Positions 22,776 to 34,605 of a stretch of DNA of 64,000 bases are shown here, one piece after another. Origin of the DNA: Guyanagaster necrorhizus (lineage: Eukaryota > Basidiomycota > Agaricomycetes > Agaricales > Physalacriaceae); contig NW_025064922.1 of the NCBI RefSeq assembly GCF_019112545.1, forward strand, positions 262,302-326,301, in the 5' to 3' direction. The position numbers were made by a program, and so were the translations under genes. The number at the start of each line of letters is the position of its first letter. Position 1 is the first letter of the stretch. A model generated the notes under the pieces. That model searched no databases, was not told the origin of the DNA, and worked only from the letters and a program-made list of their open reading frames with translations.

Positions 22776-23050
22776 GGAAGAAAAGGGAAACGCACCCATT
22801 ACCAAGGCCGATGATGACGCGGGAAACAAGGATCATAATGATATTCAATGATGCGGTTTGAATGATGGCTCCGATAGACATGACGACGACTCCAACGATA
22901 AGTATCTTCCTTCGTCTGAATTTCTCGCCGAAAGCGAACGAGATCATAGCGCCAACGAAACTGCAAAAGGCGAGACATCAAAGTTCGTATAGGACTGATC
23001 AGGCGACCAACATACCATTCAATATTGTACAGAGAGACAATGGTGTCTGA
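22776..23050 (-). pseudogene. MFS sugar-transporter fragment
   Basis: Two exon-like pieces on the minus strand read LSLYNIE and, after a GT-AG intron, FVGAMISFAFGEKFRRRKIL then VMSIGAIIQTAS and VSRVIIGLGNG. These are the loop 2-3 (GxxxDxxGRR-like) and TM4 region of hexose-type MFS porters. Everything before and after is missing. The frame ends at the junction with the AAA-ATPase-like fragment. Confidence 0.65.
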
Positions 23051-23231
23051 ACCTGAGAGTTAAGGTATTATCCCACCACTCCCAAAAAGTCCTCCGTGAC
23101 TATGATTCCATCATATAACCCAAAACTGACAGATATGGAAAACGTCTCAAATTACTTTCCACCGACCCGCGTGCTGCCTCTTGGACCTACGTATATTCCT
23201 CCAGCGATGCAAAACCTGCATCTATGCAGTA

Positions 23232-24388
23232 ATGGGCGACCACTCCGAGCGGAAAACCGTGGGCGGGCGTGTGGCCATTGTCGGCACTGGAAGTCGTGCA
23301 GCGATGTTCGTCCGGGGTATCGCTGAGCGTCCTGCCAGTGCTGTGGTTGCTATCCTTGAGCCCAACTCTATTCGCGCAGCGTATTATAACGACCCCCTGA
23401 AGTCTTTGGGCTCCCCGACTATTCCTGTATATAAACCGGAACAGTTCAAAGTCATGCTCAAGGAGGAAAGAGTGGATACCATCGTTGTCATTTGTATAGA
23501 CGCCTTACACCAGCTATATATCATTCCAGCGCTGGAGGCTGGAGGTGAGTACGGTAATCTATATGGTTTGAGGCTTTTCTAATCTGCCTATTACAGTTCG
23601 GGTACTTACCGAGAAGCCTATGACCACCGATGCCGACAAGTGCCGCGCCATCCTGGAAACTGTGCAAAGAACCGATCGTCATCTGACCGTTGCCTTCAAT
23701 TACCGGTCAGCTGTTTCTTTTTCAACACAGAGAGAGATAATTGGCTGATCTAGTCTCAAGTCATTTCAATCCACTTTGAGTGGCTCCTCGACACTGTGCA
23801 TGGCGCGGACTATTTCCGTCGCAGGCATCGACAGAAGGGTAATTCTGGCGGTCTGATGGTGCACAAATCTGGCCATCACTTCGATCTCGTGAACTGGTGG
23901 ATTGATTCAGAACCGGAAACTGTCGTTGGTATGGGTAAGACCGCGTTCTATGGTAAGGATGCAGGAACGAGAAATTGCTGGGCTAAAGACTGCGAGCTCG
24001 TGGTAACGACGAAGCTAGGAAAGATCATTTCGCCATGCATATGGAGATGGACAACACTGCGCAGAAGCTTTATGCGGAAGCTGAGAGTGAGGACGGTTAT
24101 CATCGTGATATGAAGGTGGGTGTGCCTTTCACTGGCCGGTACTCGTTCTGACATTCCCTCTCATTGACAGGTCTTCGGGCCTGACATAGCTATCGAGGAC
24201 GACATGAGCGTCATGGTGCGCTACGAGTCCGGTGCCGCCCTGACATACTACTTGGTACCTCTTATTCTTGATTGCTGTCGTAGCCACTGACCGGCCTCTA
24301 GACCACCTATTCCCCATGGGAAGGATATCGTGTAATGTTCAACGGTTCTGAGGGTCGCCTCGAACTCGATGTCGTCGGATTCACTTAA
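23232..24388 (+). pseudogene. Gfo/Idh/MocA-family oxidoreductase, probably damaged
   Basis: Start ATG at 23232, then GGRVAIVGTGSRAAMFVRGI (NAD-binding glycine motif) and VDTIVVICIDALH. After an intron come VRVLTEKPMTTDADKC and VAFNYR. Later exons carry [57 protein letters not shown] and YSPWEGYRVMFNG. Three faults are visible. There is a gap after NYR, where the family normally has a stretch before VISIHFEW. A frameshift lies at about 24000, where WAKDCEL passes out of frame relative to ARKDHFAM. The C-terminus is short and ends LDVVGFT. The enzyme would have been an NAD(P)-dependent sugar or related dehydrogenase. A mis-read splice could explain one of these faults but not all. Confidence 0.65.
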
Positions 24389-25264
24389 CGTTTCTACACA
24401 TGGAAACCAAAATGTCGCTATCCTGATTGTAGTTTTATATGTACAGTAGGCTTGTTATGTATGTTTTCTCAGGCTCAGTTTCTGCTAGTTTGGAAATGCA
24501 AAACAATTTTTGAAGGTCTTTCGTCGAGCATTTGCGTTAATCACAAGTTCGTGGCATCTTAACTTCATCCTTCGCTTTTTCTTGTTGCTTGAAAGTCGCT
24601 CCTGGTACAGGAATACATATGATCCTTGCAACGATTTTTTGTGGCAATATCACCATGACCAGAATATGGCCCGAGAGCTGCCTTTTTTTATTAATGAAAA
24701 AACGTCTAGTCTTAACCGAGTCTAAGCTACTGCTTGTTAGTTCCATCGAGCCAGAAGTTTGTCTTTAGGTAGTAAGATGTCTGGGAACTCCTGAACCGTG
24801 AGTACGTGCCATGTGCTGCACCAAGCCTTGTCTGCACTACCAATTCTCTCCCTCTCTCGTTTTACGTTTGGTGTCTTTTTAACCTGAAAGAATCCCTGAC
24901 ACACTATGGCTAGCAGTGATGTCGACAGTTGCTGCGGTCTCCCTGACTGTGGTGTCCGCAGGAGTGAAGACTCTTGCCGCCACAGTGACTCTCGTGCGGC
25001 GGCCCCGACCCCGAGTATAGAAGAAACCGATCAGCCATGCTCCTGTTGTTCCGGTGGCGACAGTCTTGAAATTGATGATAGCCGGCAGTCCAAAGCAGAG
25101 TCGATTGCGCTGCAAACGCGGTCGAGTCGAAGCAACAAGTTTTCATTCGTGAGGTTCGATAGATGTGAAGTGTGCTACTAATATTAGCGATGTATACCAG
25201 AGTGGACATGAATCTTGTGAATTTTGATCAATCAAATGTCAAACTCTCGGATGTCTCACACCGG
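24389..25264. other. Intergenic with one doubtful small Cys-containing frame
   Basis: An ATG-initiated 91-codon frame at 24906-25181 (plus) has clustered cysteines (DSCCGLPDC and PCSCCSGG). No signal peptide or family match could be recognised. A similarly long frame overlaps it on the minus strand, so neither is called. Nothing else was seen. Confidence 0.3.
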
Positions 25265-25274
25265 TATTTATAAA
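25265..25274 (+). promoter_or_regulatory. TATA box of the F-box-like gene
   Basis: TATTTATAAA lies about 40 bases before the ATG at 25312. Confidence 0.4.
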
Positions 25275-25311
25275 GAGAGGGACCTCAAAGCGCCTGCCCA
25301 GAACTTTGTCC

Positions 25312-26466
25312 ATGACCACCATGACCACCTTACAACCTACCCTGCAATGTGCAGTTTTGACACCTAGATTACTGCCGGAACTCATGGATGAAATAGTTGA
25401 TGCCCTTTCCGATGATGTTCACTCTCTCACAGCTTGCGCATTATCCTCTCGCCAACTTGTCCACCGCAGCCGCTATCACCTATTCCGCACCATACACTTC
25501 GATTTCATCCCACATCGGTCATTCAATCGCTGCGAAAATTTCTTGGAGAAGTGCCAATATGTGGCGCCACTTGTAAGGAGTCTTACCTTGAGCGAAAATG
25601 CCCTCCGGGCCTCTGAACCGCAGCTGCCTATCATCTTTGCAATGATGAAGAACTTGACATCCTTGCATCTTGTCAAGGTGGACCTAGTTGGCATTAATAT
25701 CATCTGGCCTGAGGTTGAGGAATTGGAGATGAAGCATTGTTATGTGACAAACCTTGGCACCTTCCTCAGCGGGTTCCACAAATTAAACAAGCTAGCGCTA
25801 TGCGACATATACATTTATGAAGAGACATCCCCATCATCTGAAGTTTCTCTTGAGCTTGAAGAATTAGTGATTACCCCAGCCAACACCCAATCGGACATGA
25901 ATACCATCATGTGCCTCCTCCCACTCCTCTCCATGCCACCTTGTATTCGACGGCTCACCTACCCAATTTACCATCCAGAGCAGAACATCCCACAATACAA
26001 TGTGATTCCTTATACACACCTGGATGAGTTATTTCTAGTGGGAGCCTCCGAGCCAAAGATACCCGTTCCGGATATCCAAAACGTTACCAGGCTTCGTTTG
26101 CTTGTGATCACCCCCTGGCACTGGGATGTGGCAGATGGATGCAAAAACTACGACGAGCTAACAGATTGGCTCATACACCTGCTACATAAAGCCCAAGGGG
26201 GGTGCTTAAAGGAGGTCCAATTGGAGTATGGCCTGATTGGCATATCTGGGAGTCAGAACAAGTGGGCAGAGCTCGATGCAGTTCTGTCGAAGATGGAATT
26301 GAGCAAGGTTGAGCTCGTGTTCAGCGCAACCGCAGAAGAGTGGGACAGAGAAGGAGAAGAGAAAGCCGAGTGGAAGCCAGAAGGATTGACGTTCAAATCT
26401 GCTGCGTTCTTTGAACAAGTTAAAAGGCACGGGTTGTTGACAGTCTCCAGAAGATACTTAAGTTAA
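25312..26466 (+). CDS. F-box-like protein with LRR-like C-terminal region
   Basis: Intact single-exon gene of 384 residues. The N-terminal region has an F-box pattern: LPELMDEIVDALSDDVHSL followed by TACALSSRQLVHRSRYHLFR, which is common in basidiomycete F-box proteins. The rest contains irregular leucine-rich segments (VRSLTLSENAL, LTSLHLVKVDL, VEELEMKHC, LNKLALCDI). F-box proteins recruit substrates to SCF ubiquitin ligases through Skp1, with the leucine-rich part usually binding the substrate. This family is greatly expanded in Agaricomycetes, so the specific target cannot be inferred. The ATG at 25312 is used because the frame upstream has no other ATG. Confidence 0.75.
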   Translation: MTTMTTLQPTLQCAVLTPRLLPELMDEIVDALSDDVHSLTACALSSRQLVHRSRYHLFRTIHFDFIPHRSFNRCENFLEKCQYVAPLVRSLTLSENALRASEPQLPIIFAMMKNLTSLHLVKVDLVGINIIWPEVEELEMKHCYVTNLGTFLSGFHKLNKLALCDIYIYEETSPSSEVSLELEELVITPANTQSDMNTIMCLLPLLSMPPCIRRLTYPIYHPEQNIPQYNVIPYTHLDELFLVGASEPKIPVPDIQNVTRLRLLVITPWHWDVADGCKNYDELTDWLIHLLHKAQGGCLKEVQLEYGLIGISGSQNKWAELDAVLSKMELSKVELVFSATAEEWDREGEEKAEWKPEGLTFKSAAFFEQVKRHGLLTVSRRYLS

Positions 26467-27377
26467 GTTTGTATGTTTGCTACTATCTAGACGCTGCTAT
26501 TGCGTTTTGGACATTGAATCAGCTGCATATAGGATACAAATAATACAACTTGTGTTTTTCATTATCATAAATCAGAACATATATATCAGTGAATATGCTG
26601 AAAGGTTACGAGTCACAGCTGCAGGTTTCAACCGCCTTTCATGATCTAGGATCGCAACAAGACTAAACCAACAGCGAAGACCTAGCAGTCCTCGTCTTCG
26701 ATTCGACGAAAACACATCACCATTTGAAGGCGCCGAAATTTGTGTTTGCTGCAACCTGTGGCACTTTTCACTTGTGATCCTTGTCTGAGAAGATCCAGAC
26801 TTTTAGCATTGCGCGAACAAGTGAAGAGGGTCTGAGTAGAGGACAGACCTTTAATCATTCATGCGCGTGCCGTTTGCGACCTAGAAATTGCACTCCAGGC
26901 GAATGCAGGTGACCGTATTGAGAGTCCTTGTCATTCAGGCTGATTAGAAAATACTCACCGCATGATGGGGCTCTTCATTCTCGTTCATCGAGCTCGGGAC
27001 AGTGGTTACGTTCTTGTGCGGCCGCAAAACCTTGCACCTCGAGTAGAAGGGACGTGAAAATATTAACTGAAACCAGCCGTCACGATTCTTACGAGGGACA
27101 GGGGGGCCGCACAGATGCACTGTCGCCCTATGAGCATTGATATTTCTCATCGGAGCCATTGTTTCGATCTCTCACGCATACAAGCAAACCCCGTATCTTT
27201 GTGGTGCGGGGGCATGAATATATATGCTGCTCTGCTAGTCCATGTGGTCTCAACGTACGTTCGTTTTCACAGTGCCTGTGTAGTTCTTCATTTCTGCAGG
27301 GCCGGCGGTCTTGTCTTGTGGTTAATGTATTGGCGTTTCCTTATTCGACACCAAGTCTCATGCCATGGTCTTCGTGA
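26467..27377. other. Intergenic, nothing recognised
   Basis: Short frames only, without motifs or splice structure worth reporting. Confidence 0.4.
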
Positions 27378-28459
27378 TCATGTCGCCGGCACCAACCGTC
27401 CGAATGCAATATAAAATATTTGAATTTCCCTGGAAGGCCCTGTGGTTCTGGTGAGGTATAAGCAGTCATCAATAATGGAGGGAAGAAAAGAAGGTTGGGC
27501 GAAAGAAAGGCAGTCAAAGGTGACAGACAACGGGTGAGAGAGAGAGGATGGGATTATCACATGGAGGAATGCGTACACACCTGATATGCATGCAATTTTC
27601 TGCCGATGCGACCAAGTCCCCATGCAAGCAAAGAACCGACCATTCCGATTCCTCTGGACAGTCTCATCGTTTGCTTGTGTCGGCGCTACCACTGAAAATT
27701 GGATGAGAGGATTTCGCGAGGTGGAATATTCCAGCGTACCATTTGCGTTATCGTCATGAAACAAAGCGCTAATAAAGACCTAAGTCATTGTTTCGAAGAT
27801 ATGGAGTTATTGACATACCAACTGTAGCTTCGAATATTCCCAGGAAAAATCTGCCCGCGAGAAGGCCCTTGAAATCATGGGCCGCCGCAGTACATGCGAC
27901 CTATTCCCCGCGTGAGTCCGAAGGCGGTCCAATTTCCCTTTAAGAAACACACGTACCACCGCTCCCCACATGAAAACGTTAACAAAAACTGTGATATAAT
28001 ACGCATAAGATTATGTCCAGAATCAATTCAAACACTACCTACGATATTTGGCAATCGGCAGTTTGACCAAGAAGTACGAGGAGGCGGGTTGCCATATCAG
28101 CTGTGCTAAGTACACAATGCTGCTGAGCCAGCTATATATCAGGTTCCAACCAGTCCTACGCAGTTTAAGGTAAGCTAAACGAGTCTTATGAGAATGTATG
28201 TCACGAACCTGTTTCAGGGACTATTCCAAATACAGAGGTGTAAGAAAGCGAGGATCAAAGTGGAAGTCAGTACGAGGGAGTCATGGGGTAAAAACCCGCT
28301 TGCTTGCCCAGCTGCTGAAAAAAAGTACACGAGAAGGATAACAGGCATGAGCCACATGTCTATCTTTCGAAGTACTCGTTTATTCTCCTGATCGTATCCT
28401 GAAAGAAATCGCTTTAAGTGAAAAACGCGTGGAACAACCGAACACGCCCGTACCCACAT
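27378..28459 (-). pseudogene. ACS/DAL5-type MFS transporter relic (allantoate permease-like)
   Basis: Reading on minus, the start of the conserved region is ENKRVLRKIDMWLMPVILLV, the TM1 block of the anion:cation symporter family. Spliced pieces follow: WLSSIVYLAQLIWQPASSYF and LVKLPIAKY, FVNVFMWGAV, then CTAAAHDFKGLLAGRFFLGI followed by FEATV. Degraded ITQM and GIGMVGSLLAWGLGRIGRKL blocks lie near 27740 and 27640. The latter half of the transporter (TM7-12) is absent, and some joins are out of frame. Family members carry nicotinate, allantoate, vitamins or organic anions across the plasma membrane. It is judged non-functional. Confidence 0.65.
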
Positions 28460-28990
28460 TGACCCAGGCGTTGAGCGTCATTCCTGTCAAGCGAAAGTGA
28501 GGCTTCTTGTCCGAGATGATTTTCGACATGGCGAGTTGAACAACCGACGAGCTCAAAAAAAAAACATGAAAGAAGCCAGAGAGGGCATAGAATGCCACGT
28601 CCAACTTGAACTTTTATACCCTCCATAGCTGTCATGCTGAAATCACCCTGGACCGATCCATCCACCGCACAAATGCCAGTAAGAAATACTGACCAGGAGA
28701 CCAGGACTAGGAGAAAATCTGTCAGTCGACACGAATAAATTGACGTCCCTACCGCCATTTGATCATCACATATACATGTGGGGGTATTTGGGAAAAGAAG
28801 TTCCATGGGATATTTGTTTTGAAAAAGGTAAATAATCCTACCACACATTATACCGTCGTACAAGGTGACCTGAATGATATGTATAAATAATGAGCAGATT
28901 AACAAAGAAAGGAACATTGCCATAATAACTATGAAAGAACGAAAATACACGCCCAGAAAATAACCAGAAACATAGCTTGTTCATATATCA
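28460..28990. other. Intergenic, nothing firmly recognised
   Basis: A 178-codon minus-strand frame overlaps this stretch but has no family features, and it is interrupted by likely UTR sequence of the flanking genes. It is not called. Confidence 0.35.
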
Positions 28991-31900
28991 TCATAACTTC
29001 AGCTCCGTAAGCACCCGTCTAGCAAGCATCTGGTACTGCCATCCATCACCGCTTGCTCTTCGAAATTGTATACCATGCAATGGCAACCAAGGAACCTGAA
29101 GCATACCTACTCAGCATTTCCTGAACTCAACCAATTCAAACACTTACCTTGACGATATTTATCTCGAAGCGCACGCAGAGTGAGTTGTTCCCCATGGTCT
29201 CGAACACATCTTGTTCAGCCACCGGAAGCGGACTTGCACTCCGCGCCCCAGGCGCAAAGTCCCGCGGTATCGGAGGAAGCACTTTAGACTTCACATCTGC
29301 CGCGGGAGGACTCGGGGGGGACACTTCGATCTCTACAGAGGGCGACGCAGGAACGACCGTGTTATTCCCAGTGGAGGAAACGTTGAGGAAGGATGACGAT
29401 CGACTCGGTGTCGTTAACGTCGTCGTCCCCGACGGTCGGCCAGGCGTTTCCATCGAAGGCTCTCGGTCCTTTTTCTTCACACCAAAAGACAGTTTCGACG
29501 CCTTCTTGACGATAGAAGGACGTGGCTCGCCCGTCTTCGGTGACGGGTCCACAGAGGACATATCAATCGACGGCAAATGAAGGCACTCGAATCCCCCTTT
29601 CGTCTCTCGATACTGTACTTGCATCCGGTCCAGAACGCGTCTTATATCAGCCTTGATGGCCGAAGGAGATTTTGTAGATGTCGTCGCGACACTGAAACAC
29701 CAGCTTAAAAAAGAAAACTATACACTCAGCGTCTGGAAAACACGAACCTAAAAAGACCTTTCAAAAACAATGGCTTGAAATCCTTATCATTTGTAGGGAC
29801 ATCATTCGGACGGTCGTCATCACTGGGAATGGGAGCAGTCCGTATCTCGTTCTCCTCTCCCTCGCCCTCTTCATCAGTCTTCGAGAAAAGTTTCTCCGCC
29901 GCTTGTCGAGGGCCACCTAGTGAAGGGCGTCTACGTCGACCGATAGTCCCCCCTGCGCTCGAAAGCAATGCAGCACCAGTGCTACTCCGCCGCTCATGTC
30001 GTTTTCCACCGCTTTGCGGCTCCAGCACAGTGGCTGCCCGCCGGTGGCTGCCAACCGGCTGACTTTGGCTGTGAGAGACAGACTTGGGTGTCGAAACGCG
30101 TTCTTTCTCGTTCATCTCCTCGCTCTTCTTGCTGTCCACACTCTTCTTATGCTCAACACTCCTTTTCTCGTCACCACTAATTTTCTCCTTGTCCTCAGAG
30201 TGTCTGGATTGCTTCTGCGATAATGTTAGACTCGCCAGGATGGTCCCCCGCCTTCCGACGCCATGCCGCTTCGAGTCGTCACCCTTGCCGACTAACATAC
30301 TGCCAAATTTCCGCACGAGCGTGGCACCAGCGGAGATAGAGAGATGGTCCCTTTCTTTCTCCTCACCGTCCCTATCCTTCTCCCGGTCTTCCTGGGCTTT
30401 CTTCTCCTCCTCTGCATCCTCGAATGTCGTAACGTGCGGCGCAGCACTCTTTGATAGTTCCAGCGCAACAACTCCGTTTTCGTCCACGACTTCTTCGTGC
30501 CCGACCCTGCCCGTCCACCCCCGTGACACTGTCAACGGCCGTTGGCTCAGGCTATGACTTCGTCTGTGTGTGCTTGCTGGGGGAGCTCGAGGAAGTGCGG
30601 AGGCACCTGAGACGGTAGCCTTATCCAGTTCCACCCTCTTCTGTGCTGAAGGTGACGGTGGCGGAAGACCAAAGTCGCGGGGACGTGGTTGAGGATGGAA
30701 GCTTGGCGATGTAGGCGACGGAGCGGCTGCCGTAGTATCGTAGGACATCCCTGAATAATGGGACGTTTCCGGTGCAGGTAAGCGAGGAAGTGGCATGCTG
30801 TAGTCGGCCTTAACTGTTGCCGACTCCCGCTTTGGCGTATCCTTCTTCGAAACCGGTATAGGAGGAGGTTCCACAATAAGGGTGCTACTGGTGGCAGCGG
30901 TTGAACGAGGGTCTTGTATCGATGTTTGTGAACTGGCGAACTGACCGGGACCGTAGACACGTTCCCGTTCAATTTTCTCCCTAGAGAGGTAGTACATTGA
31001 TATCAAGGGGTGGAAGCCTTTCGTTGGGTCCAACGGCTCTCGGTTAGGATCTAGTAACGATGCATGGGAGAGATGGCTTTGCGAACCTGGGGGAGATTGA
31101 CTGAGGGGACTAGAAGGAGGAGACGAGGATGGCGAAAACAGCTTTCTCCGGTAAAAATCAAAACCAGAAAATCTTCGAGACTTCTTGGAAGGCGTCGGGG
31201 GTTCAGCCTTATCCAGCGATATTGCGAGACTCGAATTGGATATTGAATCGCCCCACCGCCCCATTGTTCCATTTCCATTCACACCGCCACTACGCTTACG
31301 TTCCCAATACTGGACGGCTCGGATATACGATTCGGACTCAAGGATGGTGACGAGATTCTTTTCAATGTCCTGCTCAGTGCCAAATTCGAAACCCTTCATG
31401 CCCTGAATGACTTGACGGTCAAGTTCGTCCGCACGGAGAGGCTCGCGGTGGAGTAGGTGATTTTCGGGAGGTCCACTGAAGCCTCGTACCATCCATGGAT
31501 GGCTGAGGACCTCGGACAGAGGCGCGCGTGCTGCGGGATTCGTGACCAGCATTCGAGATAGGAGACTCCGGCATTCTGAGCTGAGCCACACCGGGTATTC
31601 CACCAAACCCCGTTTTATCTTCGCATGAAGAGCAGGCATGCTCTGGTCATCGAAGGGCACCTTTCCACAGACGAGGACATAGAGTACAACGCCGAAACTC
31701 CAGACGTCGACTTCCGGGCCGGTGTAGACTTTCGCATTGAGGAGTTCAGGGGCGGCAAAGTAAAGGGACCCACAAAATGTGGACAGATGTGCTACCGGAT
31801 CATAGAGGTTGGATAAACCGAAGTCAATGATTTTGATGTTACCGGTTTGTGAAATGAGAATATTTTCGATTTTGAGATCTAGAATGGACGAGTGAGGTGA

Positions 31901-32812
31901 ATCAAATTGTCCTGTGTAATGCCGTACCTCTATGAACGACGTTATTCCGATGGCAATAGTCCAAAGCGCTTCCTATCTGCCGGGCAAACTTCCTCGCCAC
32001 TCTTTCCCGCAGGCGGCCGTGACTGATGATATAATCGAGCATCTGGCCACCGTTGACATACTCGAAGACCATGTAGTAGTGGTTCGCATGAGTAATCATC
32101 TCACGCATACCGCAGACATATGGATGGTGGAGTAACATAGATAGAGCAGCTTCGCGAAGTGTTCGGATTTCTTTTGAAGCATCTTTCGAGGCTTGCCGTG
32201 CAATGGAGTCCGGAGTAGCGCTGGTGCTGTGTTGGGTAGCTGCAGGGTTAACTCTTGGAAGAATTTTCACGGCCATCTAGAGGAATAGTGAGGAGAGAAA
32301 AAAGGAAAGGAGTAGTAGCGCACTTGTTCCCCAGTCAAATTGTGCGTTGCAAGCTTGACCTTGCCCATACTGCCAGCACCCAGTGTCTTGGTGAGGGTAT
32401 AGTCTCCGAGAATACGCCTCTGCGTCCGATTTGAGATGCCATTGCTGCGACTTCCATCTCTCCGTCTTTCTTCACCTGCCGTATGCGTCCGATGATCCTT
32501 TGCGTCCGAGGTGCTCCCAGTGTTCGAACCGTTCGCAGGAGCCACCGAGGCGATATTATATGCCTGAGGGGGCATGGAAACGGGCCTTTGACGGGTGGCA
32601 GAAGCGGATAAACGTGGCACAGCAGCAGAAACAGGTGGGTGAGATTCTGATGCAAGCGGCTGGGGATGTGATGGTCGGAGAATTTGCATGTCAAACTCGT
32701 GTCCGGCGGTGTCCGTGCCTCGGTGAGATTGCGTCTGTGCTACGCCTCCCTCAACGTCCTCGGGTACTTGGTTCAGTTGGTTTGCAAGAGACGCCGTAAA
32801 TGCTGCTGCCAT
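28991..32812 (-). CDS. KIN1: KIN1/PAR-1-type serine/threonine protein kinase
   Basis: Five exons (32812-32324, 32276-31928, 31878-29748, 29691-29148, 29095-28991) give about 1205 residues in one frame. The kinase domain begins near residue 135: [28 protein letters not shown] (VAIK-like lysine), [12 protein letters not shown] (catalytic loop), [11 protein letters not shown] (DFG) and [18 protein letters not shown] (activation and APE region). A Ser/Pro/basic-rich, presumably disordered middle follows. The C-terminal KA1 domain is clear: [20 protein letters not shown] then [12 protein letters not shown], ending [11 protein letters not shown]. Kin1 kinases act in polarity, septation and membrane-associated signalling, and KA1 binds acidic lipids. 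The ATG at 32812 is the first in-frame ATG of the conserved exon; an upstream non-coding exon is possible. The gene appears intact. Confidence 0.93.
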
Positions 32813-34605
32813 CAACTGATATCAGGAGCAATGCGGTCGAATCTAACAAGGCCCGTGGGCACGAAGTCGAACGACGTTGATACCGTAGGAGGTGGTGCAG
32901 CTCACTGCCAAGGAAGGCTGCTCGACGTTTCCGATTTTTGTCACGGTGGTCGGTGGTAAAGGTGGAAAGTCGGAGCTAGTTGTCCGCCTACCAAATTTGG
33001 TTATTTGACATCAGATTGCTACTATATACTCGTCTCTTAAAATAACAGCAATTCCAGGTTATATTGTATAGTTACACAATGGTATACAGAGCAGAAGAGA
33101 ACTGAGAACTGTACGAACAGTACAGTACAATCCGAAATCATCGAGGAAAAGGATAGATGAACGACACAGCTTCAATGATACATATTATACAGACCTCGCA
33201 ACCTCATCACCAGATGGACATGTTATTCGTATGCGAATTTAGTACACCTTGAGCTCTTAGTGCAGGCACAGAAGGAAAGAAAACTGATAATTTGGTCGGT
33301 ACAGCTGGAAGGCGCCTAATCAATATAGCAGCTGTCTGAAAAATGTACGCAGACTGACTCCAATGATCCCATGATACTGTGCATATGATCCTATGATGTC
33401 TTTTTACTTCCCTCCGGCGCTGGTCGTAACCAGGTCACGGCATGTCTGTTGAACATCGGCCAAGGCGGGACAACAATCTGTATTGTCGTCGTAAGGTACT
33501 GCGGTTTCATGGACAAAATGTGGGAAGCGTGGGACTTACAAGTGCCAAAGCAACCACCGAGACGCCGTAAAGGATGAATGTTGCGTGTATTGATTGCAAT
33601 ACAAAACCGATGATGAATGATATTGCCTTCGAGATATGTCAGCAATGTCTAAATCCAACAACGAACGCGCGCCGGTAATGGTGTACACCAGCTCTTGTAT
33701 TGGGAAATCTTCGACAAGCGAAGCATCATCGACCGTGAGTCGACAAATTCTGCACCCCAAAAGAAACCGTAGAACCCTGGGTGCTGAAATGCTGTCACAC
33801 GCAGTTACGCTGGTTCCAAAGAGCAGTTGTGCGATGACAATTCGAAAATGCACGCTGGCGGTTCTAAAGGGCAGTAGAGGCCTCACCGTTGCTGCAATTA
33901 GGTATATCCTCGATATTTGTTCAGCTAGTCTCTGGCCTTCAAAATCCTTGAAGGTCTGTTAAATACGTCGACAGTCCTAAGGAAGCAGCGACGCACGATT
34001 TTTCCTAACTGAGAGATGGATTCCATTTTCACTCGTTTCAAACTACCAGCCGAGATAAGGTTAGGCAGAAGGCAACGAAAAGGTGAGAGACGAATGCCTG
34101 GCTATTGTGAACGTGTAAGTTGTGGATTGAGGGAAATGTCAGGGTAAATTTCTTTCTAACCAAATTAGCGCCAAATTTAGCGAAGCATTTTGGGACAGAA
34201 TTTGGGTCAAAATAGATACAGCATGATTCTTTCGCCGTCAACCAACGCCAAGCATCCAAGGCGTTCAATAATCGAATACACTATCCAATTCCCTCTAACA
34301 TGACAGAGTATTCGTTCCGGACATACCGGTATTTTCTTCAGTCGCGCATGGATCAGCGCCCAAGCACAGATGTACATCGTTTCTGTACGCCTTTGCCCTA
34401 TTTATATTTTGGCAATGTTCCAATGGGGTAAAATTCGTGATCCATGTATATCGCGGCTCTCTTCGTCGCCGGGATATACTACGCATCATTATGGTGTCTG
34501 ATGAACGCTTGCACCTTCAAGTCCTACAAGTCCGTCTTTTATCACCATGGGTATGGACGAGTAGGGCTGTATAAGAACGCGGACGCTTCCCGTCGCTCGT
34601 GAAAG
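32813..34605. other. Intergenic, no gene recognised
   Basis: Includes the KIN1 promoter. Minus-strand frames around 33391-33886 have some hydrophobic content but no motif I can name, and the plus-strand frame at 33636-33962 overlaps them. Nothing is called. Confidence 0.35.

Noticed and set aside
24879..25209. Metallothionein-like or minus-strand membrane gene
   Set aside because: Overlapping frames on both strands are similarly long. Cysteine spacing does not fit a known metallothionein pattern, and there is no signal peptide or splice support.
29149..29580. Plus-strand 143-codon open frame
   Set aside because: Lies antisense to the KIN1 exon with the KA1-proximal region. The low-complexity Ser/Pro coding sequence on the minus strand keeps the opposite frame open by composition.
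30084..30557. Plus-strand 157-codon Ser-rich frame
   Set aside because: Mirror image of the Ser/Arg-rich middle region of KIN1, with no independent support.
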